DNA of 64,000 bases from Notamacropus eugenii (GCF_028372415.1 NC_092875.1:195333372-195397371); one strand, 5' to 3'; shown: positions 45,720 to 55,724, counted from the stretch's first letter. Notes: generated from the sequence alone by a model not told the origin. A program made the numbers and translations.

Positions 45720-45950
45720 AAAGCTTGCTGAGAATTGCTTTTAGTATTTGGTTCAGGGCTGTAATTTCTTTACTGTGAAGAGCTCTGAGTGTTATTATTG
45801 GCCAATGCAGGTCAGCAACTGTTCTGCCATTTAATAGTCTTAGAAGTCTCTCAGGGGCATTCCAAAGTTGTGACTTGCCCAGGACCACACAGAGAAGGGA
45901 CTTGAACTCAGATGTGCGATCCAAAGACTACTTTCTAGTACTTACAGCAC
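45720..45950 (-). mobile_element. MIR-type CORE-SINE, diverged
   Basis: 'GTGACTTGCCCAGGACCACA' and 'GGGACTTGAACTCAGATG' are the antisense head. The body before it is weak. Confidence 0.6.
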
Positions 45951-46049
45951 GTGGATTCTTGTGTGTAATAACAATAGCTACTAACAATATAAAACACTGA
46001 TTTAGGTCTGACATAGGCAAATATTGAGTCTTGTGCATATTTTCAACAA

Positions 46050-46250
46050 CAAAAATTTCTTTTCAAATTTCAGGAGGTTGTGTAATCAAAGAACTGAGTA
46101 TGCGAAGTTATCCAATCCAAACCCGTGTTTTACAAATATGCATGATGAAATGTAGTGAATTTAATTAATTTCCTAGAAGTCACAAGACTAGGTAGTGGAA
46201 GAGGTCTGTGTACAGAGTCCAGGCATCCTCACTCCCATCGTTCATTCTGG
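46050..46250 (-). mobile_element. MIR/THER-type remnant (weak)
   Basis: 'TTATCCAATCCAAACCCGTG', 'GAAGTCACAAGACTAGGTAG' and 'GTCCAGGCATCCTCACTCC' fit antisense MIR order loosely. Confidence 0.45.
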
Positions 46251-46254
46251 TTTT

Positions 46255-46685
46255 ATCTGTACCAGACTGACAAAGTTTGGGGAGGAGGAATCAATCAGTT
46301 GGGGCTACCTGGGCTGTTGAAATCCACATCTCAGTGTCCTTATCTTTGGGTGGAGTTGGGAGTGCTGGTGGGGAGGGCTTTTAATTGCAGCTGTGACTCT
46401 TTCAGGAAATCAAATGTAGGTAAAGTCTACCACTTTCAGTCCTGCATACTAAATACTCCCCATTACTAATACATTAGTACTCTTTGAATTTCCATTTTTA
46501 ACAGTAGAATTGGATCAGTACAATTTGGTTGTTAGTTGTGATTTTGTGACCATAGGCATTGAAATTTCTTTTAGACAAATGGCATAATTTGATAATTTTC
46601 AGCTTACAAAGCATTGTATTATGCAATTAACTTATTGTGAATTGTACTTTAAAAAATGAATTTGCCTCATTCTGTTTACTAATTC
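46255..46685. other. No feature recognised
   Basis: Unassigned sequence. Confidence 0.4.
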
Positions 46686-46689
46686 CTAT

Positions 46690-46755
46690 TTATATTTTAC
46701 TTTATAATGTGTGCTTTGCACATGACAGGCATACAATAGATGTTTGTTAAGTTGA
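46690..46755 (+). mobile_element. L2 3' terminus fragment
   Basis: 'GCACATGACAGGCATACAATAG' followed by 'ATGTTTGTTAAGTTGAA' is a diverged L2 end. Confidence 0.5.
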
Positions 46756-46816
46756 ATTTTACGTGCTTTTCAAATAGCCTTCAATTAAGATTTTTTGCTT
46801 TGAGTTGGAAGAATAG

Positions 46817-46970
46817 TCTTTCTCTCTCTGTCTCTCTGTCTCTGTCTCTGTCACTCTCTCTCTCTGACTCTCTATTTCTGTCTCTGTGTCTCTGTGTCTC
46901 TGTTTCTCTCTGTGTCTGTCTGTCTGTCCCTGCTTCTCTCTCTGTCTCTGTCTCTCTTTCTGTCTCTCTT
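46817..46970. repeat. Polypyrimidine (CTCTGT)n tract
   Basis: About 150 bases of TCTC/TCTG units, nearly all C and T with interspersed G. It faces a purine tract 269 bases downstream. Confidence 0.95.
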
Positions 46971-47239
46971 AATAGAGTACTATTTTTAAAAGTAGTTCTT
47001 AGATTGGATTGCTGTTGTCTTTACTATTAACCTTACCAAGACCTAGGTTCCACTCCTATCTCCAACACTAATTAAAAGTACAATTTAGAAAGGTAGCCTG
47101 AAAAAGTGCATATTGGCCATGTGCAAAAAGAATTCCTCTCAAAAGAATTCAAACAGGACCAAAGAGCTCTGGATAGTCCTTTGACCCCATGGGCAGATTT
47201 TAACAAAAGTCCAGGAGTATATGTACGATAAAGTATTAG

Positions 47240-47430
47240 TAGAGGAGGGAGAGAGAAACAGAGACAGAGAAAGAGAGAGACAGAGAGAGAAAGATACACA
47301 CACAGACAGAGACACAGACAGAGAGAAGGGGAGAGGAGGGGAGGAAGAAGAGGGGGAGGGCAAGGGGGCAGGAGAATGGGAAGAAAGAAGAGGAGCAGGA
47401 GAGAGGGGGAGAGACAGGGACAAAAAGATA
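47240..47430. repeat. Polypurine (GAGACAGA)n / GGA-rich tract
   Basis: GAGA and GACAGA units (47240-47330), then GGAGGA/GGGGA-rich (47330-47425). The first half is the reverse complement type of the tract at 46817. A 152-codon minus-strand frame over it is low-complexity. Confidence 0.95.
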
Positions 47431-47439
47431 GAATCCCAT

Positions 47440-47650
47440 CTTCTACAGAAGCTTTTGCTAATTCCTTCCCTCTGTCTATTATCTCCAATTTATCCTGTAT
47501 ACTTCTTGTTTTTGTACATAATTTTTCCATGTCTCTCTCATTAAAATGGGAACTTCTTAAGAGCAGAGACTGTTTTTTCCCCTTTGTTTGTGTGGTCAGT
47601 GCTTATAGTACAGTACCTGGCACATATTAGGCACTTAATAAACTTATCAA
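47440..47650 (+). mobile_element. L2 3' end
   Basis: 'AACTTCTTAAGAGCAGAGAC', 'AGTACCTGGCACATATTAGG' and 'CACTTAATAAACTTATCAATTG' are the sense L2 terminus. Confidence 0.82.
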
Positions 47651-47651
47651 T

Positions 47652-47800
47652 TGAGTAACAATAATAGCTAAGATTTACATGGTGCTTTGAGGTTTGCAAA
47701 GAGTTTTATATATGCTATCTTTAGGAGTGAATCATTTAGGAAACTTTCAGAAATTTGATTCAGCTGCTAGGAAACTCAGGCCCAGATAGGTTAACTTACT
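47652..47800 (-). mobile_element. MIR-type fragment
   Basis: 'ATGGTGCTTTGAGGTTTGCAAAG', split as ATGGTGCTTTG and AGGTTTGCAAAG, then 'GGAAACTCAGGCCCAGATAGG'. Antisense. It abuts the L2 tail and ends in an A tract (47802-47815). Confidence 0.65.
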
Positions 47801-47884
47801 CAAAAAAAAAAAAAAATCCCAGTGCTGTCTATTGGAGTTTCTCTGCCTAGAGAAGAATCAGAATGGAGATGCTGGTAGAAAACT

Positions 47885-47945
47885 GTGCTTAGCACAATAC
47901 TTATTATAGTAGATTCTTAATAAATGTTTATTGATTGATAATTTG
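47885..47945 (+). mobile_element. L2 3' terminus fragment
   Basis: 'GTGCTTAGCACAATACTTAT' and 'CTTAATAAATGTTTATTGATTG' form the last 60 bases of L2. Confidence 0.65.
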
Positions 47946-48079
47946 ATATCCCTTTAAAAAAATTTCCCCTCCCACCTCTTCTGTTCTGGAAAGAAGTCAT
48001 TTTATCTAATCCATCAATGTATTTTATCTTATTTTTTCTTCTTTTTCTTGCCTTGTTATGTGGTTGTAATCTTTTATAA

Positions 48080-48225
48080 TTGGATACATATATATTAATA
48101 TATGCATATATCTGTGCATGTATATAAACATGAATAAATATGTATTTGTGTATCTGCATATAAATATGTACATATTAGAAATAATACATATATGCATGCA
48201 CGTACCCATACATATATAGGCCCCC
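48080..48225. repeat. TA-rich simple repeat
   Basis: ATAT, TATGCATA and ATACAT units. Frames on the minus strand are low-complexity. Confidence 0.8.
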
Positions 48226-48229
48226 AATT

Positions 48230-48660
48230 CAGACAACTCTTTTCATATAATTAGTTCAGGTCCTGAGAAGCAGCGCATAATTTTTCAGGTGACAGGAGGA
48301 CTAAATTACGATTTATACCCAGAGCAATTTCAGTGGTGCTTGGGCCAGCAAGCCTGTTATTTTAGCATCACTTGCTGGTTTTGCTGGTAGTAATAATAAT
48401 GAAATATAATAACACTTCATATTTATAAAGTGCCTTTCATCCATTGCCCGCAGGGTGCCTGGGCCTCAAGTAGCACTCAGGCTGACCTTTCTTTCCTGGG
48501 TGAGGTTCATACATTTCCCTGTGGCTCCTGTTTGTTAATAGGGAGAGCCGCAGAAACTACACCTTCACTTAAGCTGTAGGTGTAAATTATGAGCCAGAGG
48601 ACAAGAAAATGCAATTTTGGGCTATGTGTATGTTAATTGACTAAGGTATAATGACACAAG
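48230..48660. other. Repeat-poor candidate conserved non-coding segment
   Basis: Mostly unique sequence with a short MIR-like piece at about 48390-48450. Inference only. Confidence 0.28.
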
Positions 48661-48699
48661 GACATTGTTCTAGCATCCAGAAGACTGAAGGATCCTCTC

Positions 48700-49020
48700 T
48701 GTCAACATCTCTTTGCCAGCTGCTGCCTTGCCCAGGTACACTTTTTCCCTCCCTTGGATCCCCTTCCTTCCCTTTTGTCCCCAATTTTTCAGTTCTAGAA
48801 CAACCATAATTGACTCAATACCAGCCTTGCTATTGGAAAGGGTATGTCAACCTTTTCCCTATGGCTCCATTCACCATCCGAAATGCCCTTCTCTGGGAAT
48901 GGCTCTTTTATATTGACTTCCTCCTATATAATTGTCTGTTAAGCTTCTTGAAAGCAGGAACTACCTTCCTTTATTTATATCTCTAGTTCTTGGCACATAC
49001 TAAATATTCAAATTTTTTTT
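48700..49020 (+). mobile_element. L2 3' region
   Basis: 'CCCTTCTCTGGGAATGGCTC', 'GTTAAGCTTCTTGAAAGCAGG' and 'TTCTTGGCACATACTAAATAT' are in sense L2 order. The left part is weaker. Confidence 0.65.
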
Positions 49021-49119
49021 CATCAAGTTGTTTATTACTAGTTGTGAAATCATGGTCAAGTCACTTAAAATACAGTAAGAATCTATTCTTTAAAGACAGA
49101 ATCTTATAACCTCTCTGAA

Positions 49120-49290
49120 CCTCACATCATTGAAGAATTAAAACCGGAAGAAACTTAAAGATTATTTAACCAACTTCTTAATTTTATAGGAGAGAAAATG
49201 GACACCCTGAGATCTTAAAGGACTTTAAACCAAGATTGTCCGACTTCAAACTCTGTAACCCTTGTCGCTGTATCACACTCATCTCTAAAA
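49120..49290 (-). mobile_element. MIR/THER-type remnant
   Basis: 'ACTTCTTAATTTTATAGGAG' and 'TCTGTAACCCTTGTCGCTG' fit an antisense MIR. Confidence 0.5.
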
Positions 49291-49439
49291 TAGCTATGAT
49301 TACTTGTTGACTTCCTACCTCACAGAATTAATGTGAGGGAAGCATTGTGTAAAGTCATGAAGTGCCATAGAAAAGGGTTATCATTATTATTATTAATGAA
49401 CAACAGCTCTCAGTACTGTCTCACTAATCAAAAATGATT

Positions 49440-49572
49440 AATAAATGTTTGTTGATTAATGTGCATAAAATTATTTCTTATTTTTATTATATTTTTGTAA
49501 TTAATATGTTATATAAATGTATTACATTTATTCTTATTATTTATTGTATTTTTATATTTATTTTTATTATAA
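49440..49572. repeat. AT-rich low-complexity
   Basis: TTTATTAT and ATAT units, almost free of G and C. Confidence 0.7.
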
Positions 49573-49574
49573 GG

Positions 49575-49795
49575 TGTTTGAGAGCTAGTGAGACCTGGGA
49601 GACAGCTGACCTTGGTCTCAGGAAGACTTGGTTCAAAATCCTACCTCTGAAGCCCAACTGTAAGACCCTGGGCTAGCTCCATATAAGAAGCTAAGACATT
49701 AAGTTACCGAGTGAATTTCTACACTGATGAAGTCACAGATCCAGACCAAAATATAAAGTATTTGTTATATCCCAGACCAGACCTCAGTAACTGAT
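49575..49795 (+). mobile_element. Marsupial/therian SINE
   Basis: 'GGTCTCAGGAAGACTTGG', 'GTTCAAAATCCTACCTC' box B, and a 3' part 'GAATTTCTACACTGATGAAG' and 'CACAGATCCAGACC' like the family of the inverted pair at 18.5-19.2 kb. Confidence 0.7.
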
Positions 49796-49829
49796 ATTTG
49801 TTTCCCCTTGACTATTGATGGAAGTGGGA

Positions 49830-50030
49830 CTTTATAGCACAGTGGAAAGAGTCCTGAATTTGGAGTCAGAGGAGCTGGATTCAGATCTTTGCTTTGACAT
49901 TTATTGTCTGTAGAGTGGGACTTTGGGCAAGTTTCTTCAGAGCTATGGGTGTCAGTTCACTCATTTGTAAAATGAGGGCGTTGAACTAGGGGGCCTTTGA
50001 GGTGCCTTCCAGCTGTAAGGACAATGATTG
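49830..50030 (+). mobile_element. MIR/THER-type CORE-SINE
   Basis: 'TAGCACAGTGGAAAGAGTCC', 'TTTGGAGTCAGAGGAGC', 'TTTGGGCAAGTTTCTTC' and 'CCTTTGAGGTGCCTTCCAGC' in sense order, full length. Confidence 0.85.
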
Positions 50031-50034
50031 TTTC

Positions 50035-50855
50035 TCTGTTTTCTGGAGTTAGACAGGTTGCCTTGTAACACAAAGTTTATATTTTGTTCTGGACACCAGA
50101 ACAAAGAATGAGCTGTCTCTTTGCCCAGAGCTTTGCTTTGCTAAGGAGGTAAGTTTGTCAAGGGCACCTCTTAGCCCTTAGAGGGTGTGGCATACAAACC
50201 ACACTGCTGCTTCTCCCTTACCACTAAGTTTTCAGGAACAATAATAGCTCTTGTTTCCAGGCAGAAGGCCCTGTTTTTGCTCATTGTCATTCTCTGTCAT
50301 TTCAGACCAGACTCCTCTTTTCAGGAATGGTAACTTCATTTTCACACACATTCTCAAGCCACAGGCCATCTAAGTTTGTTTATTTACTCCTGCATCCCAC
50401 CCCCAGAGTTCTTCATTTGTCCATGGTTACCTGGTATAGGCCAGTTATGGCTTGTCCAAAGACCTCTATTCTGGCTTCCATATGGATCTTTAGCATGGGA
50501 GGAAAGGACCTGGAGATGTTCAAATATGTCACATAAGATTCTCTCTTCCCCTCCCATATTCTGCTATTATATGCTGAATTTGAATACAATATGGCGAAAT
50601 CCTGAATATTGGCATGGGAATGTGAGAGGGGAAACAGAAAAAAACACAGTGAAAGAGCTCACACCCCTCTAGAGAGGGAGGTGATGACTCCCAGCACAGT
50701 CACTCTTGTCAACTCCTTCCCATTAGATAGTACATAATAGAAGTCAGGGCTGGGTCAAGGGTTGGGGGAATCAGGAGAGTAAGACTGGAGCACAGGTAGC
50801 TGTCAAGAAAAAAGGAGAAAGAAGAAGCAGAAAAAAAGCACTCCCATCCGAGGCA
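50035..50855. other. No feature recognised
   Basis: Mixed-composition unassigned sequence. A 98-codon plus-strand frame (50376-50672) overlaps a 69-codon frame and shows no known domain. Confidence 0.4.
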
Positions 50856-50857
50856 TA

Positions 50858-51390
50858 TGTTGTCATTTGTCCTTCATTTTCAAAGAGGACCAGTGACATC
50901 ACCGAGAATGACTTGCCTTGCATGTGAATTGGATTTAAGTGAAGCAGATTTGCATAAAGTCCTCAGCCTCACTCTCTCTGCCCCAGTCATTGAATCCAGT
51001 GGCAGGACAAAAGTCAGGAAAATTGGCACTGACCCAGGATGCAGTGGGTGACCTTAGCATCTGTGATGTCTGACCAAGCTCTAAGTACTCCACAGTGACT
51101 GCTTAAGCCACCTCCATGTCTGTTGGAACAAATTGTTCTCATCTGCTTACTCTGCTGGAGGAAGTCTTCACATGCTTGGGGGGCATTTCCCTAACTCATT
51201 GTGGGGCTTGAGGCCTGTGGGTGGCCCTCAACCTAGTTTAGTCCATCTGCCAAGACAGTTTTACTGGGGTGTGGCCACTGAGCATGCTACAGCTTCTTGG
51301 AGCCAAGGTGACAGCTGGGAGACAGTTGCTCACCAAGCGTTTGTGAGCAGCTTTGTAAAGTGCTCAGCAAATGGCAAGTAAGTCCTGCCT
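50858..51390 (-). mobile_element. Unnamed dispersed repeat, copy 1 (inverted)
   Basis: Its left ~200 bases are the reverse complement type of the 3' parts of copies at 52,985 and 53,590: 'TTTGTCCTTCATTTTC', 'GAGGACCAGTGACATCACC', 'GACTTGCCTTGCATG', 'CCAGTGGCAGGACAAAAGTC'. The 3' end on the minus strand is ACAACA-like. The right half (51060-51390) has no counterpart in the other copies. Confidence 0.6.
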
Positions 51391-51479
51391 GCCCTACTTA
51401 GTATCACCATCAATCCTTGTCATCTCTGCTAGAAAAAGTGCGGCAATTAAGTGGCTCCATTCACCCTCCCTGTGACTTC

Positions 51480-51660
51480 CAAAACCAAAACATTCTTTCC
51501 TGGCTACATATGTTATATTTCCTCTTATAGAATATAAGCTCCTTTAGGACAAGAGTGGTCTCACTTTTGAGTTTGTGTCCTCAGCATAGTGTTTGGCATA
51601 ATGTAAGTGCTTAATAAGTACTTTAACATTCATTTATTCATTCAATTATTCATTCAAATC
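51480..51660 (+). mobile_element. L2 3' end
   Basis: 'ATATAAGCTCCTTTAGGAC', 'CAGCATAGTGTTTGGCATAATG' and an expanded ATTC tail (51630-51657). Confidence 0.78.
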
Positions 51661-51664
51661 AATT

Positions 51665-52015
51665 TGATTGACTGGTATATATGAATAGCATGAACATCAA
51701 AAAAACCCCCAAAGTCATTGAATATTCTTTTGTGTATTTCCTTATTATTATTAATATTATATGACTATAATTAGCAACTTTTTAAAGTAGATCAAGTTGG
51801 AGGTGTTCTAAGAGCATGTTATATCATCTTTTCATTTTTATTATTTCTCTTGATTTTATGTTGATTTTGATCTTTGCTTTACCAAGTGGTTGGTATGAGA
51901 AACATAGAGAGCTTAACTGGTGATTGCGGGTACATTATTTACTAGGATTTTTCTGTCTTTGAAGACAGAGTAAATTTGATTTCTATAATGTTACTTGATA
52001 CTACCTAGTCCAGTT
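51665..52015. other. No feature recognised
   Basis: AT-rich unassigned sequence. Confidence 0.4.
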
Positions 52016-52019
52016 CCTC

Positions 52020-52140
52020 CTTATAAAGTCATATGCAATATACACTGTAAAAAATAAAATAAAGTGCTCAGCAAGCCCTCGTACTGTAGGCACATATAGC
52101 TGGTATGTCACAGGCAAGATCTGAACCCAGGTTTATTGAC
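52020..52140 (-). mobile_element. MIR fragment
   Basis: 'GTCACAGGCAAGATCTGAACCC' and 'CATATAGCTGGTATG' are an antisense MIR head half. Confidence 0.55.
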
Positions 52141-52179
52141 CAAATCTAGAACTTTTTAGACTTGACATCAAGAATTTTT

Positions 52180-52375
52180 TGCAAAATCAGCCTTAGACAC
52201 TAGCTCAGTGACCTTGGGCAAGTCACTTAATCTTTTTCCTCATCTGTCAAATGGGGACCATAATAGCATCTATCCCCTAGAGTTACTGGGAAGATAAAAT
52301 GAGATAATATTTGTAAAGCAGTTTTCATACCTTAAAGCACCCTACAAATGCTATTTTGTTATTATTATTTTTATG
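52180..52375 (+). mobile_element. MIR-type CORE-SINE
   Basis: 'GTGACCTTGGGCAAGTCACTTAA' region, 'CATCTGTCAAATGGGGACC', 'TTACTGGGAAGATAAAATGAG' and 'ACAAATGCTATTTTGTTA' in order. The tRNA-like head is missing. Confidence 0.85.
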
Positions 52376-52379
52376 ATTG

Positions 52380-52980
52380 CTATTGTTAATCTCTCCTTTC
52401 TGAGGAATACTTAATTCTCCTAGAAGTATTTGCATTTTAAAAGGGCTTCCTTGTTGACCTAAATAACCATAATCCTCAATGGAATTTTATGAAAAAATCG
52501 GGCTGTGGGGTGGAGTGGCTGGTGATATGTTGGTAGTGGGAGACAGTTTAGGCAGGCCTGTGATGCCTGGGAAGTTATTACAGAAAATGTTTGCCTAATT
52601 TGTTCTTTCAGTCTCTTTCTAGAGTCTCAGCTTCTTTCCTTCTCCTACTTCTGTGCAAGCCCTCAACCTTTTCACTATCACTCTGATGACAGGGGCAGCA
52701 GGAGTCCTGGCAGTGGGGAGGAGTGGAGGGTAGAAAGTTCAGAAATGGTTATTTGAACAGGTAATATGTGAGTTGGTTTTGAGTCAGGAACTGCCTGTAT
52801 ATTTTTCATTGTCACTTAACAAACCTTTTAATATGCACCTACCATGCTAAGTGCTGGGGAGGGAGTGTCAATGGTGGAGTGAGGGTTGGGGGTGGAGTTA
52901 GGTTTGGGAGGGTGGGGGGGTGGTGGTAGCCACCCTCTCAGGTCCAGCCCCTCCCTCTTTCTCATTTGGCCCGCTTGGAG
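52380..52980. other. No gene; G-rich patches
   Basis: 52859-52928 is G-rich on the plus strand (GGGTTGGGGGTGG type), giving proline-rich minus-strand frames without other support. Confidence 0.4.
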
Positions 52981-52984
52981 GTAG

Positions 52985-53127
52985 GTGGGATGGCTCTGGA
53001 GGAGAAAGTGAGGCTGATGACCTTGCACAGTCCTCCCTCACTCAAATCAAAGTCACTTGCAAGTCATGTCATCATTTCCCTGATGTCATGGTCCTCTTCA
53101 AAACAAAGCACCAACACAATCTGTGAG
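52985..53127 (+). mobile_element. Unnamed dispersed repeat, copy 2
   Basis: 'TGGCTCTGGAGGAGAAAGTG', 'CCTCCCTCACTCAAATCAAAG', 'GCAAGTCATGTCATCATTTCC' and 'GGTCCTCTTCAAAACAAAG' match copy 3 closely. 5' truncated, with an ACAC-type tail. Confidence 0.7.
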
Positions 53128-53194
53128 TAGACCTAGCTGCCTGAATGGGGATCCAGCTAATTGGGTAACTCAGCTTATCCTCCTCTCCCTCTCT

Positions 53195-53310
53195 TCTTTC
53201 CTCTTTCCTCTTTCCTCCTTCCTCTTTCCTCCTTTCTTCCTTCCTTTCTTCCTTCCTTTCTTTCTCTTTCTTCCTTCCTTCCTTCCTTCCTTCCTTCCTT
53301 CCTTTCTTTT

Positions 53311-53390
<80 letters not shown>

Positions 53391-53445
53391 TCCTTCTTTC
53401 CTTCCTTCTTTCCTTCTTTCCTTCTTTCTTCCTTTCTTCTTTTAC
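53195..53445. repeat. TTTC/TTCC microsatellite
   Basis: About 250 bases of pyrimidine tetranucleotides: mixed TTCC and TTTC on the flanks with an almost pure (TTTC) run at about 53311-53392. Open frames of over 100 codons on both strands are artefacts of it. Confidence 0.98.
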
Positions 53446-53589
53446 AAAACCTTAAATTCAGTTCCCTCTGATGTTCACAATTGGTCCCTGTCCAAGCTCC
53501 ACTTAATGGCTGCATTTTGGGCCCTCCTGCCTTAGGGTGAATGTCAATGGTAACTGTTTCTCTTTGGAACAGCAACCCTGAGGGTCTTC

Positions 53590-53935
53590 CCTTCCCATCT
53601 TGATTTTTTCCCCCTTTTGTCTAATTTAAGAGGCCATTCCTTGACTCACTTCTTAAAGAGGCCTATTCACCAAATGGGTGTTACCTCATTCAAAGTGAGA
53701 ACCTGAAAAGGCCTTAGCCTAAAAAGGGCCAGGGTCTCTCATGGCACCCTGGGCCATCTCCAATCATCCTGATAAATATCAGGCCACTGGACCCAGATGA
53801 CTCTGGAGAAGAAAGTGAGGCTGGTGATCTGCACAGTCCTCCCTCACTCAAAACAAAGTCAACTGCAAGTCATGTCATCATTTCTCTGATTCATGATCCT
53901 CTTCAAGAACAAAAGACAAACACAACAGCAAGTGC
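53590..53935 (+). mobile_element. Unnamed dispersed repeat, copy 3
   Basis: Longest sense copy: 'GAGGCCATTCCTTGACTCAC', 'GAACCTGAAAAGGCCTTAGCC', 'CACCCTGGGCCATCTCC', 'CTGGAGAAGAAAGTGAGGC', 'CAAGTCATGTCATCATTTC' and an 'AAGACAAACACAACA' tail. I recall similar sequence in other marsupial DNA but cannot name the family. Confidence 0.7.
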
Positions 53936-53939
53936 TGTG

Positions 53940-54215
53940 GATATAACATTGAAATTAAATGCAATTCTTGCTTTCCAGCGCTGTAGTATTGTGGAACAGA
54001 TAAGATAGAGTCAATTGTAATGCAAATTACAATATAAAGTCTTAGGTGAATTCCAGAATGTATAGGAGGCTTCAGGAAGGCAAAATCACTTCTAATGGGA
54101 CAGGCTAAGAAAATCTGTTTTCACCTGTAAGTAAATCAGTGCTCTTTAGTAAGGCAATGTCAGTCCTGAACACACACACAAAAAAAGATGGCTCTCTAAG
54201 CTCTCAATATGTGTG
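53940..54215. other. No feature recognised
   Basis: Short unassigned segment. Confidence 0.35.
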
Positions 54216-54217
54216 TG

Positions 54218-54312
54218 ATACAAGAGTTTGGAACCTGTGATCTGTGAACTTGTGGGTTTTTTTTTTAATATTTTGATAACTTTATTTTAATATAATTGGT
54301 TTCTTTCCACTC
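54218..54312 (+). mobile_element. DNA-transposon relic, truncated
   Basis: 'ATATTTTGATAACTTTATTT' and 'TAATATAATTGGTTTC' are shared with the relic at 22,345. Only the left part is present, stopping where the L2 begins. Confidence 0.6.
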
Positions 54313-54319
54313 TCATTGC

Positions 54320-54960
54320 TACTACCCTATTTCAAACTCTTATTAGGTCTTTCTGTAACAGTATCCTCACTGATCTTCTTGCTTCCAGGCTCTCTTTCCT
54401 CTAATCCATCCAGAACAAAATAAAAATGCCAGAGTGATCTTCCTAATACATAGATCTGATTTATGTTGCTCCTTCTTCAGAGGCCTTCACCTTCTCCCCA
54501 TTAGCTAAAGGGTCAAAGATAAATTCTTCCTCCTTCAAGGCTCTCCATGCTCTAGCTCCTATTTCCCTTTCCAGTTATATTTCATAATACTCCTCTTTAT
54601 TCAGTGTTCTAGCTGAACTGAACTAGTGGCCATCCCCTGATGCCTTCCTGCTCTTCTCTGCTTCCATCCCTCATTTCTGAAATGAGCTCAATCCCCACCT
54701 CCACTTGTTGAATTCTCTTTCTTTAAGGCCTAGCTTGGGTACCTTGAATCCTCCTTACCTGATAACTCAATTGGAAGAGCTAGCTATCTCCCTACTTGAT
54801 TTGTTGTGACATGCTATTTGCCTTCTTCTATCTCATTTTCTCATTCAGCCTCATGTTATAGGCCTTTCCATGTTTGTCTCATTTCCCTATTAACCTAGAC
54901 ATTTCTTGAGAGGAGCTGTGATTTTTTTTTTTTTTGGTCTTTTTGCTAAACTTGTATGTA
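54320..54960 (+). mobile_element. L2 LINE 3' region
   Basis: 'CCAGAGTGATCTTCCTAATAC', 'GAGGCCTTCACCTTCTCCCC', 'CTCCATGCTCTAGCTCC' and 'CTTTAAGGCCTAGCTTGGG' are the well-ordered sense L2 end of ORF2 and 3'UTR. A T tract (54922-54935) sits in its tail. Confidence 0.85.
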
Positions 54961-55184
54961 GTAGTTGTAGAAAAAATTGTTATTTTTGCTGTTACTCAGA
55001 TTTGGAGATATAGTGAATTCGATTCTATTTCCTGATATATTAAAAATTCACAAATTATTCAGAGATAGCACAGCCTAGAAGGCAGGTCTTAGTCTTACTC
55101 CATGACACCAGAATTATAAAGGAATTCCGTTTTCCTTACTAGGAAAATTGCTACATAGTCATAGTGTTATATCACTGTGTTAAT

Positions 55185-55620
55185 TACTGTGTTATAGTGG
55201 AAATCATAGTGGCTTTGGAGTCAAAGAACATGAATTCAGTAATAATAACTAACATTTCTATGTTGGATACTATGTTCCTTGCACTGTGCTAATGCTTTAC
55301 AGTTAGTCTCATTTGATCTTCACAATAACCATGGGAAGTAGGTGCTCTTTTTATTCTAATTTTATAGATAGCAAAATGAGGCAATCAGATGTTAAAACTA
55401 TGTTGCCTAAAGTCACACAGCTAATAGGTATCTGATGTTGAATTGGAACTCAGGTCTTCCTGACTTCAGGTCCAGTGTTCTATCCACAGAGCCACCTAGC
55501 TGATCTCAACATAAAACTTGATTGCCTGAGTGACCTTGGGCAAATCACTTTGTGTCTCTGGGTCTCAGTGCCTCACCCAAATGAGAGAGCTAGACTTCTA
55601 GTTCTAAGACTATGATTCAA
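55185..55620 (+). mobile_element. MIR/THER SINE split by an antisense MIR
   Basis: Left part 55185-55242 has 'GTGGCTTTGGAGTCAAAGAAC'. The right part from about 55506 resumes with 'GAGTGACCTTGGGCAAATC' and ends 'CTTCTAGTTCTAAGACTATG'. Confidence 0.75.
55243..55505 (-). mobile_element. MIR-type SINE inserted in another MIR
   Basis: Complete antisense copy from 'TAATAACTAACATTTCTATG' to 'TCCACAGAGCCACCTAGCTG'. It interrupts a sense MIR, so it moved later. I could not define a target duplication. Confidence 0.8.
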
Positions 55621-55724
55621 CTTTAAAGTCCACAGAAAACCACCTCATAATTTATTTGCTCCTATTTCTTTAATTCCCTTGCTATTTTTAGGGGGGATTT
55701 GAAGGGTATATTGAATCATGTTTG

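Noticed and set aside
47072-47544. 152-codon minus-strand frame and 107-codon plus-strand frame
   Set aside because: Both cross the polypurine tract and have no domain outside it.
53072-53575. Open frames of 110-167 codons on both strands (K/E/R-rich and S/F/L-rich)
   Set aside because: They are translations of the TTTC/TTCC microsatellite and run open in several frames at once.
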